A stretch of DNA of 64,000 bases from Tetramitus jugosus (taxonomy: Eukaryota > Heterolobosea > Eutetramitea > Acrasida > Vahlkampfiidae): contig OW569379.1 in assembly GCA_937625935.1 (NCBI GenBank), forward strand, positions 362,001-426,000. Reading direction: 5' to 3'. The number at the start of each line of letters is the position of its first letter. Positions within the stretch are counted from its first letter, which is position 1. This document shows positions 1 through 9,183 of the stretch, one piece after another. Both the position numbers and the translations under genes were made by a program. The notes below the pieces were generated by a model, which saw only the letters and a list, made by a program, of their open reading frames with translations, made no database searches and had not been told where the DNA came from.

Positions 1-71
1 AAAACTAAGGAACTAAATAAGGTTTCATGTGCACCCATACAGGTCTCAAGCATTTTGATTGTATTTAGGGA

Positions 72-2663
72 TCAGACATCTTCTTCGTATGAGGAGAAGT
101 CAGAGTTGTTTTGCTCCTTTCTCTTCAGTTCAACTCTCATGAGACGGTGTCTTGTTCGAGCAACAGATTCAGCATGAAGCACGGCATCATGAAGCAAAAC
201 GAAGCAATGTTCTTGCACTCGTTCATAGAGACCACCACCCTTGATCACCTTTTGAATGGATCGTTTCATTTGAGCATAATAGAGTTCAATCTTCATCCTG
301 TCCAACATATCCTTGATCTCTATTAATGCACTGACTGCTGTAGAATCCACTTGACTTATACTACCACAGTCCAATACGATGGCAAACACTTCATGCTTGG
401 ACTTTTTGATAAATTTCTTGACACGGTCCTTAAAGTACTGCACATTTGCAAAATAAATATCAGCATCGAACCTCGCAATAAGAACACCCGGAATCTCTTT
501 GGCTTCTTTTTCCTTTGGCAGTTCGTGATAGGCTGTAGTTCCAGGCACTCGAGTCAACAGACAAAAACTTGGTCTAGAACTCAAGAACACAACGAGGACA
601 AGTGAGGCGACAGCAGCGATCAAAATACCTTCTAGAATGCCAATGAACAATGTGCCAATGAGAGCTACCATTAAGAGAGCACAATCTCTTCCTTTTGTCT
701 TGTAAGTAAAGTAGAGCGTTTCAAAATCAGGAATGTGTAGTGCAGAGTGAATCACTAGAGCAGCAAGTACAGGCATGGGCAGGTAATAGAACAATGGTGT
801 CAAAACCAACAATGTTAGCAATACCACTGTACCCGTAATAAAACCAGCGAGCTGTGTTGTTGCGCCTGATCCAGCATTCACTGAAGTCCTACATAGAGAA
901 CCTGTGCTTGTAAAGGACTGGAACAATGATCCAAAAAGATTAGCACTTCCAATTGCAATAAGCTCTTGATTTGGATCAATCTCGTATCCTCTCTGTGCAG
1001 CATAGTACTTTGCTGTTGAAATTGATTCCATGAAACCCATCACCATCACAGGTAACACCAAATACAAGATCTCTATGAGCTCGTCAAACGACAGACTAGT
1101 AAAACGTGGGAACTTGGGTCTGCGAATACCTGATGGCACTTTGCCCACAATTTCAATTCCAAAGACTTCCTTGTTGGAAGAATCGTAACCTCCGATCCTT
1201 TGTACCACAAGCATAGACAGAATACCAACAACCACAAGCAATAAACTACCTGGTAACCACTTGAATGAGATCTTCTTTGGGATCGTGAATTTCTTCCTTA
1301 GGATCGTAAATTTCACATCAGACTTTAAGTTAAAATGGAGGTGATCTATGAAATGCAGAAAACCAAGTGAACACAATCCAAGAGCAAGTGTGGGGAAGTG
1401 TATATCAGGTAAACTCTTAGCCACATTCAGCAGAGTAAACTGGATTCGATTGTCTTTTGGCAGATGAACGCCCAGAAAACTATGTAACTGAGAAGCGGCA
1501 ATGATGATTGCTGCAGCACTAGTGAATCCACTCAGTACAGGATGAGACAAAAAGTTAACAAGAAAACCTAATCGGAATACACCCATAAGTAACTGAATGA
1601 GTCCACCTAGCATTGCAAACATGACGGCAAAAGCTATATAATCTGATTCTGATCCTACTTTTGCGCCTAATTGCTGCAACGAAGAAGACACCATCAAAGC
1701 AGAAACGGCTGTCGGGCCAATTGCTAGTTGTCTCGAAGTACCCAAAAATGCATAAATAATAGTTGGTATCATCACTGTATACAGTCCATAAACAGGAGGC
1801 ATACCAGCAATTAAACTATACGCCATTCCTTGGGGAATCACCATGACACCTACTGTGATTCCAGCAATAATATCATTCTTCAAATCGGAAATGTGATGTC
1901 GATAGTTTGGCAACCACACTAAGAAGGGTAAAAACTTGGCCAAATATCGATAGACCTTTGATTGCGCGTTTTTCAGCTTTTCCAATCGATTCTTGGATGA
2001 GTCATTACTACGAGCAGAAGATAACAAATGATTGTTCTCACCTGCTTCAGAACCCTTACCCACCATCTGATATAGAGAAGCAATCGGAAACATGGTGGAA
2101 TTGTCCTTCATATTCTTTCTCGTAGCGGGAGATCCCATTTCAAATGCACTCGTGCCCATACTTGCACCACTCTCGGCTTCATAGTCATCTTCAATCACCT
2201 GATCAAACGGATGACAAAGATACTGCAACTGTTGTGCCAAATCATCATTCTTCTTGTGCTGATGATACTGGATCACTTCTTGATAATACTGTCGAAACAA
2301 TTGATGCTTGGCTCTCTGGATCATACCATGCAAAATCGGTTTCGAGGCCGGGTCATCCACATTGACATAATTGAGCTCAAGCTCCAACGAATGCTTCAAT
2401 CCAAGATAAAAATTGGTAAATTCAATCAGTGTTTCATCTTTTTTCTGTGCCTTCTCCTTTTCAATCTTCATGACGACAGTCAACTGATTCAGCAAGTCTT
2501 GATAGTACCTGAAAACAGCATCAACAACATTTAGCTTGATCATATTGAAAGGACTGGGAGTCAATGCAGGCATTTGAATAATCGAGTCCTGAGTGCTTTC
2601 ATCAACTTTTGCTTCCTTCTTTTCACTATCATCATGCTGATGATGAGTGCTCGTCATTTTCAC
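72..2663 (-). CDS. SulP/SLC26-family anion transporter with STAS domain
   Basis: An 863-residue protein. Residues 1-240 are a hydrophilic extension that is long for the family. From about 245 comes the SulP signature (WLPNYR, then VIPQGMAYSLIAGMPPVYGLY at about 274-294 and SRQLAIGPTA), followed by many hydrophobic segments to about 690. A C-terminal STAS domain follows (about 700-830), with ADIYFANVQYFKDRV and the VLDCGSISQVDSTAV strand-helix. SulP proteins carry sulfate, bicarbonate, oxalate or other anions across membranes; the substrate cannot be read from sequence. The STAS serine position (VDSTA) is kept. The start is the first Met of the open frame. No intron is needed. The gene lies downstream of a small membrane-protein gene on the same strand. 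Family confidence is high; substrate unknown. Confidence 0.95.
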   Translation of the reverse strand: MKMTSTHHQHDDSEKKEAKVDESTQDSIIQMPALTPSPFNMIKLNVVDAVFRYYQDLLNQLTVVMKIEKEKAQKKDETLIEFTNFYLGLKHSLELELNYVNVDDPASKPILHGMIQRAKHQLFRQYYQEVIQYHQHKKNDDLAQQLQYLCHPFDQVIEDDYEAESGASMGTSAFEMGSPATRKNMKDNSTMFPIASLYQMVGKGSEAGENNHLLSSARSNDSSKNRLEKLKNAQSKVYRYLAKFLPFLVWLPNYRHHISDLKNDIIAGITVGVMVIPQGMAYSLIAGMPPVYGLYTVMIPTIIYAFLGTSRQLAIGPTAVSALMVSSSLQQLGAKVGSESDYIAFAVMFAMLGGLIQLLMGVFRLGFLVNFLSHPVLSGFTSAAAIIIAASQLHSFLGVHLPKDNRIQFTLLNVAKSLPDIHFPTLALGLCSLGFLHFIDHLHFNLKSDVKFTILRKKFTIPKKISFKWLPGSLLLVVVGILSMLVVQRIGGYDSSNKEVFGIEIVGKVPSGIRRPKFPRFTSLSFDELIEILYLVLPVMVMGFMESISTAKYYAAQRGYEIDPNQELIAIGSANLFGSLFQSFTSTGSLCRTSVNAGSGATTQLAGFITGTVVLLTLLVLTPLFYYLPMPVLAALVIHSALHIPDFETLYFTYKTKGRDCALLMVALIGTLFIGILEGILIAAVASLVLVVFLSSRPSFCLLTRVPGTTAYHELPKEKEAKEIPGVLIARFDADIYFANVQYFKDRVKKFIKKSKHEVFAIVLDCGSISQVDSTAVSALIEIKDMLDRMKIELYYAQMKRSIQKVIKGGGLYERVQEHCFVLLHDAVLHAESVARTRHRLMRVELKRKEQNNSDFSSYEEDV

Positions 2664-2784
2664 AGAGGATGAGTCGTGCTATGAACAAAGGATGACGTTT
2701 GCTGGATGCTGGCTGAGAATTCTCACAACTTCGTCTCCGCTCAACTTCGCGCGTTTAGACGCGATTTCCTTGCGGGGTATTGAG

Positions 2785-3132
2785 TTAGAATTCCAGGTAT
2801 TCGACAGTGTCAGTTACCGTAGAGAATATATTTACAGGCACATTCAAAAGATTTGGCTCAACAACGGATAGCTTTTTGGTCTCCTCATAATGGATGTGTG
2901 TAGAGTTCCGTTGACGTTCGTAAGGAATCTTGTTGACCGTATTGACATCCGACGACGACACCCCAGATTCGATAGTTGAACCCAGTTTGTTTTTTCCGGC
3001 TTTCAAAAAAACTTTGTTGAGCTTCAACGCCAGAAAGCAGCCTGCTCCAGCCACCAGACCACCGAAAAACCAACCAAAAACACTGAAAAACCGATCATCA
3101 TCACCCAGAACACACTCAGAATATTCAAACAA
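2785..3132 (-). CDS. Small hypothetical single-pass membrane protein
   Basis: A 115-residue frame with one clear hydrophobic segment (about residues 14-38, FFSVFGWFFGGLVAGAGCF) and a hydrophilic, Ser/Asn-rich tail. I do not recognise the family. It lies 121 bp upstream of the SulP gene on the same strand and is divergent from the GATA-type gene. A plausible membrane segment and an ATG in a sensible place favour a real gene, but it could be a chance frame. There are no other supporting motifs. Confidence 0.5.
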   Translation of the reverse strand: MFEYSECVLGDDDRFFSVFGWFFGGLVAGAGCFLALKLNKVFLKAGKNKLGSTIESGVSSSDVNTVNKIPYERQRNSTHIHYEETKKLSVVEPNLLNVPVNIFSTVTDTVEYLEF

Positions 3133-3529
3133 ATACTCTACACAAAATCTCTAAGTTCCAAACCATTCGCTCCCAACTCCTCTCTACTACGTCTTCCAAA
3201 TATAAAATCTCCTCCTAAGCTAAGCTCAATCTGAGTTCCTTTGTACAAAAAATCAACTTGTAGAGATTATTGTCAGCTATCACCACAAGGCGTATCCTCC
3301 AAAAAAATCCAATCTAATTTATTTCTCTTTTTCTTAGCGTGGAGAGAAACATCCAACAACAACACCTTCTAAGCCGAAATCTTTTTTCCCTCCAAAACAT
3401 CCAAAAAAAAAATCCAAAAGCTAAAAAACTTGACAGCTTTTTCTCTTAAGTCTTCCCCTCTCTTTTCCAACAACAACCCACCTACCCAAACCTATTACAA
3501 CAACAAACAATACCAAACAACAACAACAA
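3133..3529. promoter_or_regulatory. Intergenic promoter/5' UTR between divergent genes
   Basis: 397 bp between the small membrane-protein gene and the GATA-type gene. It holds A-rich and CAAC-rich tracts directly before the ATG at 3530, typical of 5' leaders in this window. I see no RNA gene or convincing open frame. Confidence 0.5.
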
Positions 3530-5134
3530 ATGAGACAGTATCCATTAAGTTGTGGTAACGTAAAATGTATGACCACTCAAACACCACTCTGGCGAAAAGG
3601 CTGGGTCACCCCTGAAGGCAAAACCATTATGCTTTGCAATGCATGTGGCCTTCACTTTAAAAAAGGACACAGTTGTTGCTACTGTAATCAAATCTATAGA
3701 GAATCAGATGCGGATGACAGCAGTAATCCATGGATTGGTTGTGATCGATGCTCTCGCTGGATTCATCAAAAGTGTGAAGAGAAGGCTGGTTTCACTGTAA
3801 AGTCCTCTGGTGGTACGACCACTTCGTACATGTGTCCCGATTGTCGATCACTTTCACACAAGGAATCATCATCATCACCCAATTCTCAATCATCCTCCTC
3901 TTCCTCTGCTGCTAACACTACCATGAATGCATCGAATCGTGGTGCATCCGATGTTTCCTCTCCAGAGAATGCCACCAGTCATAATCATCATGCAAATGAC
4001 CCAATGAAGCAGTTGAAGAAGCGAAGAAAGAAGCCTACACTGATTGTCTCTCACGCAAATGCATCCTCCAACAATGGCAGCAGCACTTCCCCATTGCCCA
4101 AAATCCGTTCCCAAGCCAACAACAACAACAACAATAGAAGATCCAATTCTTCTGCTTCCTCTCCCTCTCGTCCACCACGTCAAAGCAATGCACAACCATC
4201 CACTCCCATTTCGCCCAATCCTGCCATGCTCAATCCATCGTTTATGATGCTCTCGGGATTAATGCCCTCGGGTCACGCATCACCCAGTACTCCACTCAAT
4301 GATCACCACCATGGACACAACTGGAGCAATGTGATGGCTTTTGGTGAGCAAGATGCGTTGGCCAATGGTTCCGATACATTGAATGCGTTGATTGGTGCGA
4401 ATGCATGTGGAGGAAGTTTCTTTGGAATACCAGGTTCCTCCCAACATGTCGCTTCTCATGCATTCATGACTTTGAACAAGATGAATCATGGCTCATCTCT
4501 GGAAGTGAAGCCAAGCAATAGAAGAAGTGCTGCTACTAAGAACATTCGATCTTCTTCCACTGCTACCGGCAAGAGAAGAAAGAATGAGAACAATGGTGAT
4601 GACCGGCCAAAGAAAAAGCGAGTTACTTCCACTTCTAGTGCACCACAACGTGCAGTCATTTCAAAGACTGCTGAGCAACAGAATCGAAGAGGAAAACAGG
4701 CAATAACAGTCAAGAATCAATTCAAAGTGACATCTAGGGCCTCCTCGTACAACATATCATCTCTATTGAGCAATCACAGTGAATATTTGGACAATGATCA
4801 TTTCATGCTGTCTCTTGTTGAACATGGTTTGAGACTCACTGATGATGCAGAGACATCAACTGATGAGTGCTCTGATACTGAGGATGAATACATGTCGGAT
4901 GAAGATGAAGACATGATGCAGGCTTCCGATGAAGAAGAGATTATTATCCTCGAAGGAAAGTACTTTACTTATCCTCGGGTGCATGTATCTAAGAACGAAG
5001 CATCGAACATTATCGAAAAGAAGTGTTTTGGCTTGTCCCAGGTCAAGTGTCTCAATCCCCTAGCGAATTTGTGGGCTGTCTGCGCTTTAGAACGCAAATC
5101 GCTCAAGACGAGCGGCAATGACAGAGTTTCGTAG
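3530..5134 (+). CDS. GATA-type zinc finger plus PHD finger protein
   Basis: A 534-residue, probably nuclear, DNA- and chromatin-binding protein. Residues 8-39 form a GATA-type finger: C8, C13, the TTQTPLWRKG core, then LCNACG with C36 and C39. The first Cys pair is spaced CX4C rather than the usual CX2C. A PHD-like finger follows at once (about 49-105): CCYC, WIGCDRCSRWIHQKC, then MCPDC, giving a Cys4-His-Cys3 pattern. Residues 106-400 are Ser/Asn/Pro-rich and disordered with basic KRRKK and KKKRV patches that may be nuclear localisation signals. An acidic stretch (DDAETSTDECSDTEDEY) lies near 440-470. The GATA family binds GATA motifs and PHD fingers commonly read histone H3 tails; target genes are unknown. 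The ATG follows a CAAC-rich leader. Confidence 0.85.
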   Translation: MRQYPLSCGNVKCMTTQTPLWRKGWVTPEGKTIMLCNACGLHFKKGHSCCYCNQIYRESDADDSSNPWIGCDRCSRWIHQKCEEKAGFTVKSSGGTTTSYMCPDCRSLSHKESSSSPNSQSSSSSSAANTTMNASNRGASDVSSPENATSHNHHANDPMKQLKKRRKKPTLIVSHANASSNNGSSTSPLPKIRSQANNNNNNRRSNSSASSPSRPPRQSNAQPSTPISPNPAMLNPSFMMLSGLMPSGHASPSTPLNDHHHGHNWSNVMAFGEQDALANGSDTLNALIGANACGGSFFGIPGSSQHVASHAFMTLNKMNHGSSLEVKPSNRRSAATKNIRSSSTATGKRRKNENNGDDRPKKKRVTSTSSAPQRAVISKTAEQQNRRGKQAITVKNQFKVTSRASSYNISSLLSNHSEYLDNDHFMLSLVEHGLRLTDDAETSTDECSDTEDEYMSDEDEDMMQASDEEEIIILEGKYFTYPRVHVSKNEASNIIEKKCFGLSQVKCLNPLANLWAVCALERKSLKTSGNDRVS

Positions 5135-5185
5135 TATTGCTTTTACTCAATAAATATGTCGTTGTTTATGTATTCAAGTTTTGAC

Positions 5186-6595
5186 TTACAAGATAGCAGC
5201 GGTACCCGACACATCTACAGCTTCCAGGCACGTGTAATATTTGTCATCTTCTGGCTGGGTTTGATACTTGCCTTGGAGATTCAACCTCAAGAACACGTCT
5301 CCAGCTTCCGTCACAGATCCCAGCATCTGGGTGGCTAGTTCAACTTTCTTTCTTCTCTCGTCCATATGTTTTTGTGTCTCTTCTCGACGCAGGATTGCAC
5401 GCCTCAAGTGCTCAAAGAATGCAAGATTGATGACATGATTCGTAAGATAGAGAGCTTCTAGTGCCTCTTCATGAGTGCAACGTTGCAGTAGTTGCTCATA
5501 TTCGTTGGTTTGCCCTTCTTGTTCAGTTTGATCCATCTCTTCATCTACAGCGATATCATCTTGATCCTCTAGCGCTACTCCTTCTGCCTCTTCTTCGTCA
5601 TCCATGTTATGATTTGTGTCATCACTTGTGTCATCGTTCGTCAGTGTTGATACTTCGTTCATTTGATCTTTAAACAGTCCCTCGTGCTTACTAATCACTA
5701 GTATTGGACCAATGTTAAAGTGTTGAAACGCCGGATTATTCTTGACATTAAACTCTTTTGTGACAAACAATTGGCAATCATCCTTGGATCGTCCAATCGA
5801 TACAGACACCTTCTTAGGAGCATACACATTTCGTTGTTGCCAAACAGCCATAAAGGGCTTCACTTTCATGCTCTCAATCAACATTACGTCCAATTCGTCA
5901 CCAGTGTTGCTCCTCTCTGGTTTCTTTTGATTCTGCTTCTCTGCTAGCTCCAAGCACTGAACAAACGAAGCAGACTTCAACTGATACACAATCCATTCAT
6001 CAGCATCCTCGGTATCACTTCCAGTGCTACTCCAAAACGTTCTGTGAAGTCGATAGTTGGCAGGGAGCGTCTCCTTAATGCTTTGTGATTCCTGATCAAC
6101 GGAAGAGCCCTCAATCGCACTAAACAACAAGGACCGATCAAAATTGGGAGAAGATTCATCAATGCTGCTCTCCTCACTCTCTTGTTTTTCATCCATGGAT
6201 AAGTTGGCGTATATTTGTCCGACACGATCTAGTAAAGCATTAGAAAAAAGTCAATATGTATTTCTTCAACCAACTTAGACAATACGAAGTGTAATCCTTG
6301 GTTGACGGTCACTATGGTTCGCATCACCATTCTCACCACTAAACTTACCATGCAAAAATTTACAAATTTTCTTCCATTGATGGACGTTCACATCCAATTG
6401 AGGAGTAGTGATCACAATGGCTTGATTTGTGATTGCTGTGGCATTCATTTTCCAGCATGACTCAATCGAAATGTTCGAATTGAGAATATCATGCCACAGT
6501 GAGCAAACTCTCTGACTTTGGAAGAGGTTGGTTACAGGCAGAAAGCTCAGAATGGTGAGAAGAATCTCATGTGGCATATCAGTAAACGTCAGCAT
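5186..6595 (-). CDS. F-box protein, At4g00755-like (two exons)
   Basis: Exon 1 is 6349-6595, intron 6229-6348 (120 nt, GTAAGT...CTAG), exon 2 is 5186-6228; joined length 429 residues. Splicing restores continuous sequence across the junction (KICKFLH then DRVGQIYANLS). Residues 4-45 form an F-box (MPHEILLTILSFLPVTNLFQ, then VCSLWHDIL), the Skp1-binding module of SCF ubiquitin ligases. The middle has the FWSSTGS motif and a beta-rich region (WIVYQLKSASFVQCLEL, FMAVWQQRNVYAPKKVSVSIG) resembling plant F-box protein At4g00755, a discoidin/galactose-binding-like fold by inference. A very acidic linker and a helical C-terminus follow. Substrate unknown. It ends 51 bp from the convergent GATA-type gene. 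Confidence 0.85.
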
Positions 6596-6807
6596 TTTTG
6601 TTCTTCTGTCAATCGTTTTGCTTTTCTGCTCGTAGTTGGTTCTTGATGCAATTTTGTGAAGATCTCTGCTCGGAAATATTGCACTTTTCCGTCGTAAATT
6701 CCGAAAAAAGCTTTCCTGAAAACCACGTCAACGGAGTTTTTGTCAACGGAGAAACATTTTGATCAGCCATAAAGCCAAAACAACAACGAGCGCAAGATCG
6801 GATCATC

Positions 6808-8598
6808 ATGAGAGTCAGTCACTTGCTATCAAACACTCGATCGAGCAAGCATTTTACTGCTCGCACAGCATTCAACAACCTCTCCCATCACCACCAACAA
6901 AAGAATAACTTTTACACTGCTCCAACCTGTTTCTCATCACATCATGATAGCAGCAGTAGTAACATTACTGATCATCCGTTGTCTGACGTGATTATTGGTG
7001 TATACAGCAACGGAGAGTTAACTCCCACAGGTAAACTCTTCCTGTCCAATGACTTCCAAAAGTCCGCTATCCTCAAAAAGAGCAAATGGGAAGCAGGAAA
7101 AGTCCGACTCATTTACAATGATCCAAATAGTAGTCATTTGAGTCGAGATCACGAGAAGAATGTGCCATCGATTCGTCGAATTGCACTCGTGTGCGTTGGT
7201 GAAAATGACAAGGCAACAACAACAACAACAACAAGTGCTCCTTCAAAACATGCCAACTCCATTTTTGTTCAACAATTCTCACCTAGTGAAGAAACGACAA
7301 GTGTCAATGCACTAAAGACTGCAAGTGTGAGATCGAGTGTGTCCGCTGCCATGAGTGCACTGATCAAGGATGATGAAGATGCGACATCAAGAGTGTTTGT
7401 CGATGATTTTGACTCGAATCGATCACAAGTGGCTCAAGCACTTCAACATTCGATTTTCAAGTTTGATGTTTTGAAGAATATAAAGGAACGAGAACAAAAG
7501 AGCAAAAAGGACAAGGATTATCACTTTGAGTTGTTGTCCAAAAAGTCTGATTGTCATTCACAACAACAACAAGAGACAAAAGAAGAAGGATTCAGTGCAT
7601 TTGTTCGAGGTACAGTGTACGGAGAGAGTCAAAATATGGCACGTTTCCTGGGTGAGATGCCAGCCAATTTCATGACACCTACCATCTTTTGCAACACTGT
7701 GAGTGAACGTGTCAAATCACTGGATCACCAAAATTCCATATCCATTGAGATTCATGATCGATCTTGGGCACAAAACAAGCAAATGGGATCGTTTTTGTCT
7801 GTGGCAAAAGGTTCTGCACAGGAGCCAAAGGTGCTAGAGATGACATATATCGGTAATCCATCCAACAGCGATCAAATTGATCTGTGTTTAGTTGGAAAGG
7901 GTATTACGTTCGACAGTGGTGGCATTTCGTTGAAGCCAGGAGCTGGAATGAAGGATATGAGAGGTGATATGGGCGGTGCAGCCACTACTTGCTCTGCATT
8001 TTATGGCATTGCAAAGCTCAAATTGCCATTGAACGTGAAGGTCATTTGTATGATGTGTGAGAACATGCCAGGACCAGATGCTGTAAAGCCTGGAGATGTC
8101 ATTCAGGCAATGAACAAGGTCACAATCGAAGTAGACAACACAGATGCCGAAGGTCGATTGATTTTGGCAGATGGATTGTGTTATGCATCGGAAATTAAAC
8201 CAAAGATGATTGTAGATGTGGCTACTCTGACAGGAGCGATCGTCGTTGCATTGGGAAATGCATGTACCGGAGCGTACACGACATCAAATGAATCATGGAA
8301 GCAGATCGAGAAGGCAGGTTTGGTCACGAATGACTACATGTGGCGAATGCCCCTGTTTATTGACACATTTAAGAAGCAGCTCAAGTCATCAACAGCTGAT
8401 TTGAATAATATTGGAGGAAAGGAAGCTGGAAGCTGTACTGCTGCAACTTTCTTGTCTTCGTTTGTTGATTTTGACAAGGTCAAGCACTGGGCTCACTTGG
8501 ATATCGCTGGTTCATTTATGGAGAAGGATGGAATGACTGGAAGACCGACTAGAGCACTAATTCAATTGGCTAGTCAACTTGCTTCTCAACAAGTTTAA
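6808..8598 (+). CDS. M17 leucyl aminopeptidase
   Basis: A 596-residue metallo-exopeptidase that removes N-terminal residues (typically Leu) from peptides. The C-terminal catalytic domain (about 270-590) is complete: VGKGITFDSGGISLKPGAGM (about 361-380), MRGDMGGAA, then the NTDAEGRLILADGL signature near 443. These supply the Lys, Asp and Glu ligands of the two-zinc site and the catalytic Arg. The N-terminal 270 residues are less conserved, His/Ser-rich, with a Thr run encoded by an ACA repeat near 7219. The Arg/Ser/Thr-rich start (MRVSHLLSNTRSSKHF) could be an organelle-targeting peptide; this is inference. Family members usually form hexamers. No intron is needed. Confidence 0.95.
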   Translation: MRVSHLLSNTRSSKHFTARTAFNNLSHHHQQKNNFYTAPTCFSSHHDSSSSNITDHPLSDVIIGVYSNGELTPTGKLFLSNDFQKSAILKKSKWEAGKVRLIYNDPNSSHLSRDHEKNVPSIRRIALVCVGENDKATTTTTTSAPSKHANSIFVQQFSPSEETTSVNALKTASVRSSVSAAMSALIKDDEDATSRVFVDDFDSNRSQVAQALQHSIFKFDVLKNIKEREQKSKKDKDYHFELLSKKSDCHSQQQQETKEEGFSAFVRGTVYGESQNMARFLGEMPANFMTPTIFCNTVSERVKSLDHQNSISIEIHDRSWAQNKQMGSFLSVAKGSAQEPKVLEMTYIGNPSNSDQIDLCLVGKGITFDSGGISLKPGAGMKDMRGDMGGAATTCSAFYGIAKLKLPLNVKVICMMCENMPGPDAVKPGDVIQAMNKVTIEVDNTDAEGRLILADGLCYASEIKPKMIVDVATLTGAIVVALGNACTGAYTTSNESWKQIEKAGLVTNDYMWRMPLFIDTFKKQLKSSTADLNNIGGKEAGSCTAATFLSSFVDFDKVKHWAHLDIAGSFMEKDGMTGRPTRALIQLASQLASQQV

Positions 8599-8781
8599 TA
8601 AATGAGGGCTGTCGATCATTTTGCGCTGGTGAGCGAAATTGTGGGGTGTTGACACACTTGCATTTCACCCAGTTAACGAACGTGCGAGCCTTTCGGTACG
8701 CCCGTTCTTGTTTCTGTCCATTCTTACTATGAGCGTCTGCAAGCACTAATCGCTTCACCTGCACTTATTTTCCTTCCCTGC

Positions 8782-8860
8782 TTTTTTTTATACAACCAGT
8801 GGTTGCACTGTTTTTTCTTTGTCTCTTCTCTTTTCACAGCATTCCAAGTTTGATTTCATT
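8782..8860 (-). mobile_element. Possible decayed third copy of the tRNA-proximal poly(A) retroposon
   Basis: Eight T residues (8782-8789) are followed by ATACAACC-AGT-GGTTG and CACTGTTTTTTCT. This parallels the 3' end of the two better copies (T run, CATACAAC, GTTG, CCACTTTATTCT). Read on the minus strand it gives an A run preceded by a CAACC/GGTTG hairpin. No clean AATAAA remains. The inner limit is a guess; only about 8782-8818 is visibly homologous. A degraded duplication (TTTCCTTCC before the T run, TTTCATTCC at about 8853-8861) is possible. Confidence 0.4.
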
Positions 8861-8998
8861 CCGCCTAGCGGCTAGTTTTTTTTTTTTTTTTTCCATACAA
8901 CATTTGTTGCCACTTTATTCTATGCACTACAGTGAGACGTGTTGTCGCTCAGAACCGCAGGTTCTGAGCTATTGTTCACCTCACCGCCTAGCGGCTAG
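8861..8998 (-). mobile_element. Short poly(A) retroposon with 15-bp target-site duplication, upstream of tRNA-Gly
   Basis: Two identical 15-bp repeats CCGCCTAGCGGCTAG (8861-8875 and 8984-8998) flank an insert at 8876-8983. On the minus strand the insert ends in 17 A residues. Before them are an AATAAA signal (in AGAATAAAGTGG), a CAACA-aa-TGTTG hairpin, and further 5' a perfect 10-bp stem (GCTCAGAACC, 3-nt loop, GGTTCTGAGC). Direct repeats plus a poly(A) tail are the hallmarks of LINE-type target-primed reverse transcription. With a body of only about 91 bp it is either a 5'-truncated element or a SINE. It is inserted in opposite orientation to the tRNA gene, with the duplication ending 29 nt before the tRNA 5' end. 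Confidence 0.8.
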
Positions 8999-9027
8999 AC
9001 CCGTGTGGAAAAACAAATCAATAACTA

Positions 9028-9098
9028 GCATCTGTAGTGTAGGGGTATCATGCAGCGTTGCCATCGCTGCGACCCGGGTTCGAATCCCGGCAGATGCA
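9028..9098 (+). tRNA. tRNA-Gly (anticodon GCC)
   Basis: 71 nt with a full cloverleaf. Acceptor stem GCATCTG pairs with CAGATGC, discriminator A. The anticodon stem CAGCG/CGCTG closes the loop TTGCCAT, giving anticodon GCC. The T arm is CCGGG-TTCGAAT-CCCGG. CCA is not encoded and a TTTT Pol III terminator follows at 9099-9102. No intron. A retroposon lies just upstream. Confidence 0.97.
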
Positions 9099-9183
9099 TT
9101 TTACCTTCGGACGCTCTTTTAAGGTTGCGTGACATGTTGTCTATTGGGGCAGCAAAAAAGATCTCACACAATTTATCACCATT

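Noticed and set aside
6609-6809. A 66-codon minus-strand frame between the F-box gene and the aminopeptidase
   Set aside because: It fills the shared promoter of two divergent genes, is Cys/Lys-rich without a recognisable pattern, and no splice would join it to the F-box gene, whose own ATG is well placed.
8799-9122. A 107-codon plus frame across the retroposon and tRNA-Gly
   Set aside because: It is made of the T run, retroposon and tRNA sequence; the tRNA explains the region.
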